Shown here piece after piece: positions 20,544 through 29,835 of a DNA stretch of 64,000 nucleotides. The position numbers were made by a program, and so were the translations under genes. Position 1 is the stretch's first letter. Every line of letters begins with the position of its first letter. Origin of the DNA: Trichomonas vaginalis G3 (Eukaryota; Parabasalia; Trichomonadida; Trichomonadidae); assembly GCF_026262505.1 (NCBI RefSeq), contig NC_067208.1, positions 18,671,962 to 18,735,961 of the forward strand, read 5' to 3'. The notes beneath the pieces are model-generated. The model saw only the letters and a program-made list of their open reading frames with translations. It made no database searches and was not told the origin of the DNA.

Positions 20544-21440
20544 TTATTTTGCTGGAACTTTTGAATCTATTATTTCCTGTATTTGTTCATGAAGTTGATT
20601 TTTAGCATTTTCATCGAAATTAATAGACCGAATATATTCATTAATTGCATTCTTATAATCATTGATTTCTCAAATTTTCTTTTATCTGATTCCTTAACTA
20701 AATCATAAGTTAAACCTCGTTGCTGATATAATGGTTTCTTAATTAAATCTTTGAATGCTTGAGATAAAGCACCTGATGCAATTCTTGCTACTATAATTGG
20801 TTGGAATTGCTGTTTAAGTTCATCTTTAACATTTGCGAAAACTGGATCGAATAAAGCAACTTTAAAGAATTTCTTAGCTGGAATTTCAGGTCTTAAATTT
20901 GCATATTGACCATCAAACTGGTTAGAATATCGTGGTAATCCATCCGGTCCCTCTTCAATAGCATTTAATTCTTCATTGAAGTAAGAATATGGATTATGAC
21001 GGTATGAATTAATTGGACCATTTTCACCTTCTCCAATGTATTGTTTAACAGCTTTTCCATTTTCATCAAATTGCATAGGATAATGTTCATTATATGCTTT
21101 ACGTTTAGGATAATCGTCATTGTTAATTTATACCCATTTATGACTTTAATATTTCCTTGACCATCAGTAACGAAAACTTCATTTATTCCATCAGGTTTTC
21201 CATTTGGTCCGTAATGTCTGCTTCGTGTGCTTCCCAATTTGGTCCGTGACGTTTGGCATATGCTTGAGCTTCTGGTAATGTTAAAACGTTTCTCATTTGT
21301 TTAACATCCTTTTGAAGACCGGCAACAATGTGGACTAATTCTTTCATTCCGTCTGGAACTTTCATAGTTCTATTATATGCACCCTTTTTGTTTGTTCCTT
21401 GTTTTAATGGAACCTGTAGAAGATTTGCAATTTCTGTCAT
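20544..21440 (-). pseudogene. Conserved virion-block protein W, element A copy (broken)
   Basis: Counterpart of 4781-5676 with the same start (MTEIANLLQ). The C-terminal third is more diverged from B's copy than the rest of the block, which suggests a different allele or recombination there. About two or three breaks. Function unknown. Confidence 0.6.
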
Positions 21441-21480
21441 GTTTAATTATAAATAAAAAATAAAAATTAATTATAAAAAG

Positions 21481-22308
21481 TTATTCGAATTTAATGGAAC
21501 CTTTATTTAAATCAACTATTATTTTTCCATGTTCTCCTAATTGTTGATATTGTGTGTAAAGTTCATTAATGCTCATTGGTAAATTCACTTGATAAAGCAT
21601 AACGTTCAACTGTTGACGACTAAAACCACTGAAAATGAAAAGGGTGGACAGGTTTGATTTAATGTTTGTGCTTAATGCTTTAAAGTATTGAACAGCCATG
21701 AAGAATGAACACTGAATGTGTCGACATTGAGTTAATAATTGATTAAAATATGATTTCTCATTAGTTATTAGTTTTGATTTCACTGCATCATCTAGAAAAA
21801 TGAGTGAATGCAAAAATTCTCTATCAAAATTTGAAATAGAAAGTGTTTCAAATAATTCATCCCGTTGTTTATCAATAATTTTATCCTCTAATCCTTGCTT
21901 CTTGATTGTATTATATAATTCTTTATACATTACAAAGTTTTTTAAATAATCTTCTGCTTCTTCTTGTGATAAATAAATAATTGGAATTTTGATTAAATGC
22001 TTTAAAGATTCAAATGTATCATCTGAAGGTGAACCTGAACGGTTGATATAAATTAACACATGTGAATAGGGTGAAGTGTTAGCAATAATGATAATTTGTT
22101 TTAATATCGTTAATGTTTTACCTTTATTTTGTTTACCAATTGCTGCAGTGATTGAATTTAAGTAACATTCAGAATATGGAATTTTCATTAATTTTTCCTT
22201 AGATAGAGCATTTCTATTATCACTCAATGCTTCATTAATCATATCATCTACGTATGTATTATATACTCCTGCTAATTCTTCATAAGGGGTGGATGAATTT
22301 AAATCCAT
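21481..22308 (-). CDS. Genome-packaging ATPase (A32/FtsK-HerA type), element A
   Basis: A 275-aa protein that looks whole. Residues about 52-66 have a P-loop (AAIGKQNKGKT); a Walker B-like strand follows near residue 170 (LIFLDDA), then a sensor-like stretch LLTQCRHIQCSFFMAVQ. Enzymes of this kind translocate viral DNA into capsids using ATP and are a core Polinton gene next to the capsid gene, as here. The start MDLNSSTPYEEL follows the usual T-rich motif (ATTTTTGATTAA). A close copy in B (5718-6529) is broken; element C has a more distant ATPase. Confidence 0.85.
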   Translation of the reverse strand: MDLNSSTPYEELAGVYNTYVDDMINEALSDNRNALSKEKLMKIPYSECYLNSITAAIGKQNKGKTLTILKQIIIIANTSPYSHVLIYINRSGSPSDDTFESLKHLIKIPIIYLSQEEAEDYLKNFVMYKELYNTIKKQGLEDKIIDKQRDELFETLSISNFDREFLHSLIFLDDAVKSKLITNEKSYFNQLLTQCRHIQCSFFMAVQYFKALSTNIKSNLSTLFIFSGFSRQQLNVMLYQVNLPMSINELYTQYQQLGEHGKIIVDLNKGSIKFE

Positions 22309-22349
22309 TTAATCAAAAATAAATTTATAATTTTAAACATTTCTATTCA

Positions 22350-23973
22350 TCAATATTTCATCATATGAACTTCTATACTGTGGGGTGTACCTGTTGGATG
22401 ATATTTCAAACCTTCATCCGGTGTCCATGTCCAATATGTAGTCCTAGTAAACCAAACCTGAGGAGGATTTGTCACTTTTGAACAGTAAGTGTCATTTTCA
22501 CCCTGAATGATTGGATAAGCTTTCACTTGTACTGTAACTTGTGAGTTGAAAGTTTCTAATCCATCAAAGAATATACCCGCTCCATCACGTTGAACTGGAA
22601 TAGTGCATAAGAATGAAGTTTGGTCTTTCCATGTTCTAGCTAATGGTGTGCCATCATCATCATTCAGTGGTCTAGTTAATGAGTCCTCGTATTCTTCTGT
22701 GCATTCATTCACTCCATCTAAATCAGAAGCTTGAAGCATACGTGTAAAGAATATGTCACCCACTGTGGTCATCGCTTGATCGGGGAAGTTTCTGGAATCT
22801 ATAGTGACCTGAAGACCTCGAAGCATTGGATTTTCTAAAACCGTTCTTTGCATTGCATTCTTCGGAAATGTTAACACAACATCTGTAACATTATGAAGAG
22901 CGTATGAGAAATCTGAGCTAATACCTTCAGGAGTGATGCAACCTCCATTTAGTGAACGAACGTCAATATGTTGAGCTGGAATCATGAATGGATCTTCCTT
23001 ACTAAATAAACGTGGTATTGCTTTAACTGATTCTTCAATTAAACCGTATCCTGGTGTAATGCATTTATCCTCTAAAACTTCCATCTTTGTGCATGAAATA
23101 ATAACGTCTTCAACTGTTGCGTCAGCAGATGTAGCGGCTAAGCTTGTAATTAATTTGGCAGGAAGTCCGATTTGTTGGAATTTGCGATCATATTTATAAA
23201 CATGATTCATAATCTTTTCATAATTTTCATCAGTTATCTTTTCATAAACGTAATTTTGTAAATCAGCAACTTCTTAACGGGTCAACCTGACAAAATACTA
23301 AAGTATCCCTGAAAACATAATATTTAAGAATGATTTCACCAAATGATTTAGGATAATCATCGAACGCCTGAAATGCTAACAAATCATTTACCGGAATAAT
23401 CATATCAAAAGTGACATCAACTTCTTCATTTGCTTTCTTGAAAACTTCTGAAGGGTCAATATATTTACCACATACTGAGTTATCATATTTTTGAACATTA
23501 TTATATAACGAATGAACAAACTTTTTAACTTTCCTTTCTGATTTTGGTTTATATGTTGCAAATGCGAAAGATTCACGGGCGCAATCCATCTGAAGATAAC
23601 CAGCATCACCTCTTTCGGTTTCTACTTCTAATTGCTTAAAGCTTTGATTTGATGATTTATAACCAACGAATAAACGCATGCATTTAAAAGCGGCATCACA
23701 TGTGAAAGCTTTATTTGAAACTAGAGTTGCTTTAACTTTGCGTTTAATATATGTGTCACCTAATTGGTTCACATCATGAGCCGGATTTGTAATTCTTAAA
23801 TGAGTTTGTTTATCATCAAAATATGGAGCATCAGAGTCATAGCATGAACTTTCAAGTTCTCTATAATATCTTCTTCCATCATTCTTTGCGAATATTTCAT
23901 TTATCTTTTCGAATGAATGAAATACATTTCCATTAATCGGTTTAGTGTTTGGCACTAAATAGTTAGTCGTCAT
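22350..23973 (-). pseudogene. Major capsid protein (double jelly-roll type), element A (broken)
   Basis: Nearly identical to 6554-8191: start MTTNYLVPNTKP, central CMRLFVGYKSSNQSF, late RTWKDQTSFLCTIPVQRDG and WFTRTTYWTWTPDEG. Capsid identity rests on size, beta-rich content and its place upstream of the packaging ATPase; element C's capsid gene is a distant counterpart. About one or two breaks. Confidence 0.7.
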
Positions 23974-24042
23974 TTATTATTATAAAAAAAATCAAAATTA
24001 AAAGATGAAAATGAATTTTTAATTTTAATGAAATAATCAACT

Positions 24043-24255
24043 ATGGCTGCAGGATTCTTTAAGAAACTGTGGGATAAAGTAAAAAGAGGAGCGCATAAAG
24101 TTTGGGAAGGGATTAAGAAAGGAGCAAATTGGATATTTAAGAATAAAGAAGCAATTAGTGACGTTGCTGAACAAATAGCACCTAATGTTCCGGTAAGGGA
24201 AGTATTAAATAAAGGAGATAAGGTTTATCGTCGACTACAACCGATACTAAGATAA
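24043..24255 (+). CDS. Amphipathic virion peptide 1 (70 aa), element A
   Basis: Matches 8262-8474 with a few substitutions, and its start (MAAGFFKKLWDKVKRGAHKV) is closer still to peptide 2. Looks whole. Divergent from the capsid gene, so the two may share a promoter region of about 70 bp. Confidence 0.6.
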   Translation: MAAGFFKKLWDKVKRGAHKVWEGIKKGANWIFKNKEAISDVAEQIAPNVPVREVLNKGDKVYRRLQPILR

Positions 24256-24279
24256 AAATAATATTTATTTATTTTTCCA

Positions 24280-24516
24280 CTATCTACCCCCTATTTTATT
24301 AAGTATTCCTTCAGCAATTCCACCAACTGCGTTACCTGCTTGTGCTCCCATCGCCGGATTACCTGCTTTAGCACCTAATACTCCTCCTATGATAGTTCCT
24401 GCCGTTTTCGCTACTGGTGCCAAAAAGTTTGCAACGGGTTTAATAATCTTTTGATGAACCCAACTTGCAGCTTTCTTAATTCCTTCCCATAATTTTTTAA
24501 AGAATCCTGCCGCCAT
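24280..24516 (-). CDS. Amphipathic, Gly/Ala-rich virion peptide 2 (78 aa), element A
   Basis: One or two residues differ from 8495-8731. N-terminal amphipathic helix, then a hydrophobic Gly/Ala-rich segment, ending NKIGGR. Converges with peptide 1. Upstream of it lies the AATATATTTCATCACTTATA region, the same site at which A is inserted in B. Confidence 0.6.
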   Translation of the reverse strand: MAAGFFKKLWEGIKKAASWVHQKIIKPVANFLAPVAKTAGTIIGGVLGAKAGNPAMGAQAGNAVGGIAEGILNKIGGR

Positions 24517-24583
24517 CTCTGATTTAATATTAATTAAAAAATATATTTCATCACTTATATTCTAATTTTTTATTTAATGATAA

Positions 24584-24990
24584 ATGAAACCGATTTTAAA
24601 AATAAATGAAACAGAGGAGGAAGAAATAAATGAAAGTGAAAATGTTCAACAAAAAATAAACGTTGTTAAACCAATTACTGAAATAAAAATTTTTTCATCT
24701 GTTGAGAATTTAATGACTATTATGCTAATAATAAAAAATTATTTGAAGAATTGACAACATGTAAATTGAATAAAATGTTTAAAGTTGAGGACAGAGTCCA
24801 AGACCCGGAGGGTCATGGATTCAAAATTTCAAAAATAAAAGGTGTTGTTAGTTTAAAATCTATTCCTCAATCAAGAATCACCTCATTAATGAAAATTGAT
24901 GATTTAACAAAAAGAATAGAAATTATTGAAGAGCGAATAAATCAAATTATTGATTTCATAAATCATGACTCGTTGAGCCCGGGTCCTTAA
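24584..24990 (+). pseudogene. Small acidic-start protein with helical C-terminus, element A copy (broken)
   Basis: Counterpart of the whole 126-aa gene at 25828-26208 in B: start MKPILKINETEEEE, later LTTCKLNKMFKV and IPQSRITSLMKIDDLTKRIE. A's copy carries a 27-bp in-frame GC-rich insert (24789-24815). About one break. Function unknown. Confidence 0.55.
24789..24815. repeat. 27-bp GC-rich micro-palindrome insert
   Basis: GGACAGAGTCC, AA, then GACCCGGAGGGTC, plus A. The matching place in B (just after 26035) lacks it and is otherwise the same on both sides. The insert adds nine codons (EDRVQDPEGHG replaces DG). This is direct evidence that members of the micro-palindrome family enter reading frames. 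Confidence 0.85.
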
Positions 24991-24997
24991 AGCTCAA

Positions 24998-25025
24998 GGC
25001 ACAAAGTGCCCAGGACTTAAAGTCC
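24998..25025. repeat. Double micro-palindrome between convergent genes, element A
   Basis: GGCACAAAGTGCC, CA, then GGACTTAAAGTCC. It lies at the meeting point of the + gene ending at 24990 and the - gene ending at 25017, and supplies the last codons of the latter. B has two copies in tandem here. Confidence 0.8.
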
Positions 25026-25502
25026 ATCACTGAGTTCAAGGTTATATTCATCAAATATTTCATTATTAAATGCAACTTCTGCTAGTTTATTTATTTTTTC
25101 AATACGATCATTTGAAAGTCTATCGTTTAATTTTTTCTGAAGTTTTTCATTTTCTAGTTCTGAAACTTTATTTGGATGATATTTAAACCCGTTAAATTCT
25201 TTTTCCTCAGTTTTGATCATTAATTTACAAAGAACTTTTGTGGTTGGAATTCGTTTAAACCATTTATCATTAATATTTGTTATAAATTCAATATCTGGAA
25301 TTAATTCCCAAATTTTTGCATTTTCAATTAATTTATTATCAAATGCAAAAGCAATAGGTTTAATATTAAACTTACCTTTATAATATATACTTTCTACATA
25401 ATCATCGAAATAAACATCTACTTGTTTAACATTTTCAAGAATTGGTGAAAGAACATCCATTAATTGATTGACGGTTACGAATCTTGATCCACTCATTTTC
25501 AT
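25017..25502 (-). CDS. Conserved Polinton early-type protein (161 aa), element A
   Basis: Starts MKMSGSRFVTVNQLMDVLSP; the first codons come from the terminal repeat. Alternating hydrophobic strands (VDVYFDDYVES, IKPIAFAFDN, LCKLMIKTEE) precede a helical C-terminal third. Element C has a similarly built 157-aa protein (49481-49954: FFSYNALATAIKNEF, VRPLAIVIDRK, FSIALNLSEQKEY, KYYPSS). The pattern match suggests one family. Its place at the very end of the element, outward from the structural block, suggests a regulatory or early gene. Looks whole. Confidence 0.6.
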   Translation of the reverse strand: MKMSGSRFVTVNQLMDVLSPILENVKQVDVYFDDYVESIYYKGKFNIKPIAFAFDNKLIENAKIWELIPDIEFITNINDKWFKRIPTTKVLCKLMIKTEEKEFNGFKYHPNKVSELENEKLQKKLNDRLSNDRIEKINKLAEVAFNNEIFDEYNLELSDGL

Positions 25503-25788
25503 ACGAATTAAAAAAATAAATTATTCAAAAAATGTAAGACATGAATTTTTAAAGTTTATTTTTTTATTTTTTTTATTTTTTTTATTTCATTATGTATGGG
25601 TTTAGTGAAAATTTCTTACGATTCTGAAAATTTTTAAATCTTGATTTATTCAAAAACGTAAGAATAAAAACCGTAAAAATCATACATTTTTTACTTCATA
25701 TGTAAAAAAAAATGATACAAAATCGCTCAAAAATGTATGAATTCTTACGTTTACAAAAAAAGTCACAAAACCCGCAATATATACTACT
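25490..25788. repeat. Right terminal inverted repeat of element A (299 bp)
   Basis: The reverse complement of 8765-9063 with no difference seen. It ends ...CCCGCAATATATACTACT at 25788. The next bases, TATATCATCACTTATATTC, continue the B sequence that was interrupted at 8764. Confidence 0.92.
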
Positions 25789-25827
25789 TATATCATCACT
25801 TATATTCTAATTTTTATTTAATGATAA

Positions 25828-26208
25828 ATGAAACCGATTTTAAAAATAAATGAAACAGAGGAGGAAGAAATAAATGAAAGTGAAAATGTTCAACAAAAAA
25901 TAAACGTTGTTAAACCAATTACTGAAATAAAAATTTTTTCATCTGTTGAAGAATTTAATGACTATTCTGCTAATAATAAAAAATTATTTGAAGAATTGAC
26001 AACATGTAAATTGAATAAAATGTTTAAAGTTGATGGATTCAAAATTTCAAAAATAAAAGGAGTGATTAGTTTGAAATCTATTCCTCAATCAAGAATCACC
26101 TCATTAATGAAAATTGATGATTTAACAAAAAGAATAGAAATTATTGAAGAAAGAATAAATCAAATAATTGATTTCATAAATCATGACTCGTTGAGCCCGG
26201 GTCCTTAA
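25828..26208 (+). CDS. Small acidic-start protein with helical C-terminus (126 aa), element B
   Basis: Looks whole. MKPILKINETEEEEINESEN start, a short IKIFSSVEEFNDYS segment, and a helical end (MKIDDLTKRIEIIEERINQI) likely to form a coiled coil. The last codons (SLSPGP) come from the GC-rich palindrome that follows. Convergent with the 159-aa gene. Function unknown. Confidence 0.55.
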   Translation: MKPILKINETEEEEINESENVQQKINVVKPITEIKIFSSVEEFNDYSANNKKLFEELTTCKLNKMFKVDGFKISKIKGVISLKSIPQSRITSLMKIDDLTKRIEIIEERINQIIDFINHDSLSPGP

Positions 26209-26274
26209 AGTCCAAGGCACAAAGTGCCCAGGACTTAAAGTCCAAGACACAAAAGTGCCCAGGACTTAAAGTCC
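26200..26274. repeat. Tandem double micro-palindromes between convergent genes, element B
   Basis: Two successive copies of GGCACAAAGTGCC (the second as GACACAAAAGTGCC) and GGACTTAAAGTCC. A has one copy in the same place, so the unit has been gained or lost recently. Confidence 0.8.
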
Positions 26275-26745
26275 ATCACTGAGTTCAAGGTTATATTCAT
26301 CAAATATTTCATTATTAAATGCAACTTCTGCTAGTTTATTTATTTTTTCAATACGATCATTTGAAAGTCTATCGTTTAATTTTTTCTGAAGTTTTTCATT
26401 TTCTAGTTCTGAAACTTTATTTGGATGATATGTAAATTCATGAAATTCTTTTTCCTCAGTTTTGATCATTAATTTACAAAGAACTTTTGTGGTTGGAATT
26501 CGTTTGAACCATTTATCCTTAATATTTGTTATAAATTCAATATCTGGAATTAATTCCCAAATTTTTACATTTTCAATTAATTTATTATCAAATGCAAAAG
26601 CAATGGGTTTAATATTATGTTTACCTTTATAATATAAACTTTCTACATAATCATCGAAATAAACATCTACTTGTTTAACATTTTCAAGAATTGGTGAAAG
26701 AGCATCCATTAATTGATTGACGGTTACGAATCTTGATCCACTCAT
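26266..26745 (-). CDS. Conserved Polinton early-type protein (159 aa), element B
   Basis: Same as 25017-25502 apart from scattered substitutions (MSGSRFVTVNQLMDALSPIL start). Looks whole. In B it is not part of a terminal repeat, because one further gene lies outside it. Confidence 0.6.
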   Translation of the reverse strand: MSGSRFVTVNQLMDALSPILENVKQVDVYFDDYVESLYYKGKHNIKPIAFAFDNKLIENVKIWELIPDIEFITNIKDKWFKRIPTTKVLCKLMIKTEEKEFHEFTYHPNKVSELENEKLQKKLNDRLSNDRIEKINKLAEVAFNNEIFDEYNLELSDGL

Positions 26746-27051
26746 TTTCTTACGAATTAAAAAAATAAATTATTCAAAAATGTCAGAAGAAAATATTTAA
26801 ATAAATTATTTAAATTTTTTTACTCTATTCAAGAATTTTATTTTTGATATAACTCATTGAATTCAAAATTTTTTAAAAAATTGACACCATATTTGGAATC
26901 TATGCAAAAATATATTCTTTTTATTAATGGTAATATAGGAATTGTAGGAATAAAAACTTTTTATAAATTATTCATAAATTTTTAAAATCTGCTATTCGGA
27001 AGTATGTTCAAAAATCATTCAATTATGTATTTCATTATGGTAGTGAATCTT
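26746..27051. other. AT-rich gap in element B
   Basis: About 306 bp between two - strand genes. Very AT-rich, with short A and T runs. I see no gene, hairpin of note or repeat from elsewhere in the window. Confidence 0.5.
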
Positions 27052-27432
27052 TTATTCATGAAAATAATTATTTCTAATTTCTTTTACTCTCTCATACATA
27101 CTAGATTTGAAGAATTCAGAACATTTCCCATAATCTCCTAAATGTTTTCTTATCTTATTGGTTTTCCATTCATTATATGAAACTGAATAAACTTTATCTT
27201 TATCTTTACACCTTTCATCACTTCCAATATATTTATATCTCAGTTTTGATTTAGCATTTTCATATTCATTAACGTTTAATAATTCACAGTCTTCCTTTTT
27301 AAATTGATGTTTAAGATATTCAGGATTAACAATTCTATAATATTGCTTCCCTTTAAATCTTTGAATATAAACAGGAACACCATCCTCTAAAATTCGATAA
27401 TCTATTTTATCTGGTTTTACTTGTTGGGTCAT
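27052..27432 (-). CDS. End gene of element B (126 aa), unknown
   Basis: Starts MTQQVKPDKIDYRILEDGVP, right after a T-rich motif ending CTTACATAA. Charged protein with YIQRFKGKQYYRIVNP and later RYKYIGSDERCKDKDKVYSV, perhaps a small beta-barrel. Element A has no counterpart at its ends. It is the outermost gene on B's right, so end genes differ between close relatives. No family recognised. Confidence 0.5.
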   Translation of the reverse strand: MTQQVKPDKIDYRILEDGVPVYIQRFKGKQYYRIVNPEYLKHQFKKEDCELLNVNEYENAKSKLRYKYIGSDERCKDKDKVYSVSYNEWKTNKIRKHLGDYGKCSEFFKSSMYERVKEIRNNYFHE

Positions 27433-27446
27433 TTATGTAAGAATAA

Positions 27447-27556
27447 AAAAATAAATTATTTTAAAAATAATGTTAAAAATAATGATACAAAATCGTTCAA
27501 TATTGTATGAATTCTTACGTTTACAAAAAAAGTCACACAACCCGTCATATACTACT
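27447..27556. repeat. Right terminal repeat of element B
   Basis: Read outward on the reverse strand it begins AGTAGTATATGACGGGTTGT and continues into TGTGACTTTTTTTGTAAACG, close to A's terminal repeat but with several differences and a different inner part. It marks where B stops and the P-like transposase gene resumes. Confidence 0.75.
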
Positions 27557-28058
27557 ACTGTATATGAACCAATTATCATTGATTTAACCTTAAGATTCCA
27601 TGATGCTGGATCATATAATGGTTTAAGAGAAATAATAGATACACAATTTCCGTTGATTGAAATTATTAGTTTTCATAACTATCATCCAAGCGACAGGCAA
27701 TCACCAAAATTACAAAAAGGTACTGAAAACAGGATTGTTAATGCGTCACAAAGGAGATCGATCTCGTCACAAAGATCAATTAATATGAGAAAAATGAATG
27801 AAGAGCGTAGTCAAATGATTGATCAAGCAGATAATGAAGAAAATAATGATCAAATTCAAAATATTGTCAATGAAGAAAATGAAGATCCTGATTTTAGATC
27901 ATTGGGAGACATTTGTCTTAACGATTACACAGAGCTTTTTCCATTTCCCAAAGAAATTGACCCCCTTACTAAAATAATAATTAATAATATTCTTTACAAT
28001 TTGCGATTCCCCAACCCACACAGTCGACGTTATTACCAAAAGACGCTTAGATTTTGTT
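27557..28058 (+). pseudogene. P-element/THAP9-like transposase, 5' part (cut by element B and by a DNA transposon)
   Basis: An open frame (from about VYEPIIIDLTLRFHD to RRYYQKTLRFC) cut on the left by element B and on the right by the insertion at 28059. The segment FPNPHSRRYYQKTLRFC is followed, across the insertion and its 9-bp duplication GATTTTGTT, by FTLYNVGPTEYLLER at 30781. That matches the layout of THAP9/P-element proteins (Arg-Tyr..., ...Leu-...-Tyr-...-Ser/Gly-Pro-...-Tyr). A low-complexity acidic linker (residues rich in N, E and Q) lies in the middle. The true N-terminus is missing. Confidence 0.6.
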
Positions 28059-28108
28059 GGGTTTGTGTCATGTGAGGTGAAAATCACCATACACCGATTG
28101 GACCTTTT
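28059..28108. repeat. Left terminal inverted repeat of the hairpin transposon
   Basis: Begins GGGTTTGTGTCATGTGAGGT and ends near GATTGGACCTTTT. It pairs with the reverse complement of 30732-30780 over nearly its whole length with about ten mismatches. The 9-bp duplication lies just before it. Confidence 0.8.
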
Positions 28109-28480
28109 TAAAAAAAGATATGGTGAGTATTTGATTTGTTCCTTGGTATTTTGCACGCAGATAGACTAGGGTAATGCCGATCATTTCGTGTAGGAATTAC
28201 GTAAAAAAATTATGACCCAAGTTATTCACATTATAAAATTATATAAAGTGTGTCAAATTTCAATAATATTCATATGACCTTATAGTATGGTACCTATATA
28301 ATAATAATACATATAGTTTATAGTAATATCTCAGTTTTTATAGTTTGATATCTTATTAATTATGATCAATATGTGTGTATTAGTGTATATTTTACATGGC
28401 GCATATAGACTTGTGTTAGACACACACATTTATATATATTAAAATGAAAAATACGCAGATAATAAGGATCTCAAGATGTG

Positions 28481-28949
28481 ATGCCGAGCATCTGCTACTT
28501 ATTTGGGGGTAAGCAGCAGATGCTGGCATATATGTGTCATAGCAAGTGTATCTATGCTAATAGATTACACTTGCTATGACTTTCCCGGAATCTCAAGATG
28601 ATTCCGGGAAAAACAGTAATAACCTCTCAAAATGTTCGTTTCAATATCATAAAGCTGAGAAATGGGCTTTGACCTTGAGAAAAGGCCCATTTCCCAGCTT
28701 TATGATGAATTTTAGTTATCATTGCGAGTGTCTGCTGCAAATCTCGGTTGAAGCAGCAGGCACTCGCAACCGTATTCCACGGCAAGTGTATTTATGGTGT
28801 TGGAATGCACTTGCCGTGGCTTTTGTACAATCTCGTGATCTTACTGGAGTGAGCGGCAATGGAAGCCAAAACCACTCCACTCAGTACCAGAAAGCTATGA
28901 AGGAAGTCCTAACCTAGAGAAAGGGCTTCCTTCATAGCTTTCTGGGTGA
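28481..28949. repeat. Series of seven unlike hairpins
   Basis: Stems in order: 28481-28529 (AGCATCTGCT arms); 28536-28580 (perfect 15-bp GTCATAGCAAGTGTA); 28581-28611 (perfect 12-bp TTTCCCGGAATC); 28645-28706 (CATAAAGCTG and AAATGGGC arms); 28722-28769 (TTGCGAGTG and CTGCTGC); 28777-28819 (CCACGGCAAGTG); 28886-28947 (AGAAAGCTATGAAGGAAG). Loops are 7-20 bases. The hairpins have different sequences and are separated by a few to a few tens of bases. Confidence 0.85.
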
Positions 28950-28981
28950 CATGAGATTTGTAATTGTTGAACATTGAGTAT

Positions 28982-29560
28982 TTTGCAGGCTCTGGCCTTT
29001 GCTTGGGCCAGAGCTTCGTATTTGGATGTTCCCAGGGCCGGATTCCTCTCCTGCCGCCCTAGATCAGGACGGCATTTGAGAAAGCCGGCCCTGAGGACAG
29101 TAAGCGAAGCCCTGGCCTTTGCTAGGGCCAGAGCCTGTATTTGTATGTCTTTCAGGGCCGAGTTCTTGCGAGACCGTCGACATGATCGACGATCATCGCA
29201 AAACTCGGCCCTGAGGATTGTATTTGCAGGCTCTGGCCTTTGCTTGGGCCAGAGCTTCGTATGGGAACTCTCTCGGGGCTGGTTTCCTCTCGGCCGCCCC
29301 CGAATCAGGGCGGTCTTTGAGGAAACCGGCCCCGAGGATGGTTTGCGAAGCTCTGGCCTTAGCAATGGCCAGAGCTTGTGATTTTAATGAAGAGCCAAGT
29401 TCCTCTCGGATCGGGCCTAATGAGGACGACCGTCGAGGAACTTGGCTCTGAGCTGATGAATTGTAAACTCTGGCCTCGATGAAGGCCAGAGTTTTTAAGG
29501 GAATGTTTTGATGGGATGAGCCTATGCTCAGTAAGCTCATCCCATCAAAACATTCGTTTA
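28982..29560. repeat. Alternating short and long hairpins, GC-rich
   Basis: Five short hairpins with arms close to GCTCTGGCC / GGCCAGAGC (first at 28989-29014, last around 29466-29491) alternate with long hairpins of 60-70 bp. Each long hairpin has its own arms: CAGGGCCGG, CAGGGCCGAGTT, CGGGGCTGGTTTCCTC, AGAGCCAAGTTCCTC. The last hairpin has arms GAATGTTTTGATGGGATGAG. Unit length is about 120 bp. Arms differ between units while pairing is kept. From 29561 to 29835 follows plain AT-rich sequence. Confidence 0.85.
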
Positions 29561-29835
29561 AAAATTGAATTAAAAATTATCGTATGCATTGAAAAATTAA
29601 AAAAATAAAAATGAACAATATTATTATATAATGAGAATAGAATAAATTATCATAAAATTGAAAATTTTAAAAATTAAATAAAAAATAACAAATTTCATAA
29701 GAAAATTAAGGAATAGAGAAATATTAGATAGAAAGAGTATGTTTATTTATGATTATAAGATTGAAATAATGAGATTTTGAGAGTTTTAAGAAGAATGTGA
29801 TCTTTATATTTTTTTGGAGGAAGGTTTTACAAGAA

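Larger units (their letters stand above)
8765..25788. mobile_element. Inner Polinton/Maverick element A (17.0 kb, both ends present)
   Basis: Bounded by 299-bp terminal inverted repeats that begin AGTAGTATATATTGCGGG and show no difference by eye. The flanking hexamers are TATTTC (8759-8764) and TATATC (25789-25794), a 6-bp target duplication with one mismatch. Order: left repeat, polymerase N-terminal gene, polymerase B, integrase, small genes, tRNA-like module, fibre, X, Y, Z, W, ATPase, capsid, amphipathic peptides, two small genes, right repeat. The element is broken, about fifteen breaks over several genes, while ATPase, Y, Z and the peptides look whole. Identical ends mean a recent insertion. 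It lies inside element B. Confidence 0.92.
1..27556. mobile_element. Outer Polinton/Maverick element B (partial, split by element A)
   Basis: Only part of B is visible: its structural block (about 170-8764) and, after the inserted element A, its right end (25789-27556). The right end carries a sequence closely related to A's terminal repeat, finishing about 27556 (27559 is possible). The left end, with integrase and polymerase, must lie outside the window. The genes match those of A at a few percent divergence, so the two belong to one family. Besides being split by A, the visible part has roughly seven or eight breaks. Its right end falls within a P-like transposase gene. The target duplication cannot be checked because the left end is not here. 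Confidence 0.85.

Noticed and set aside
1-24540. Simple tandem duplication of the structural block
   Set aside because: Terminal inverted repeats at 8765 and 25788, a target duplication and continuation of the interrupted sequence after 25788 show nested insertion instead.
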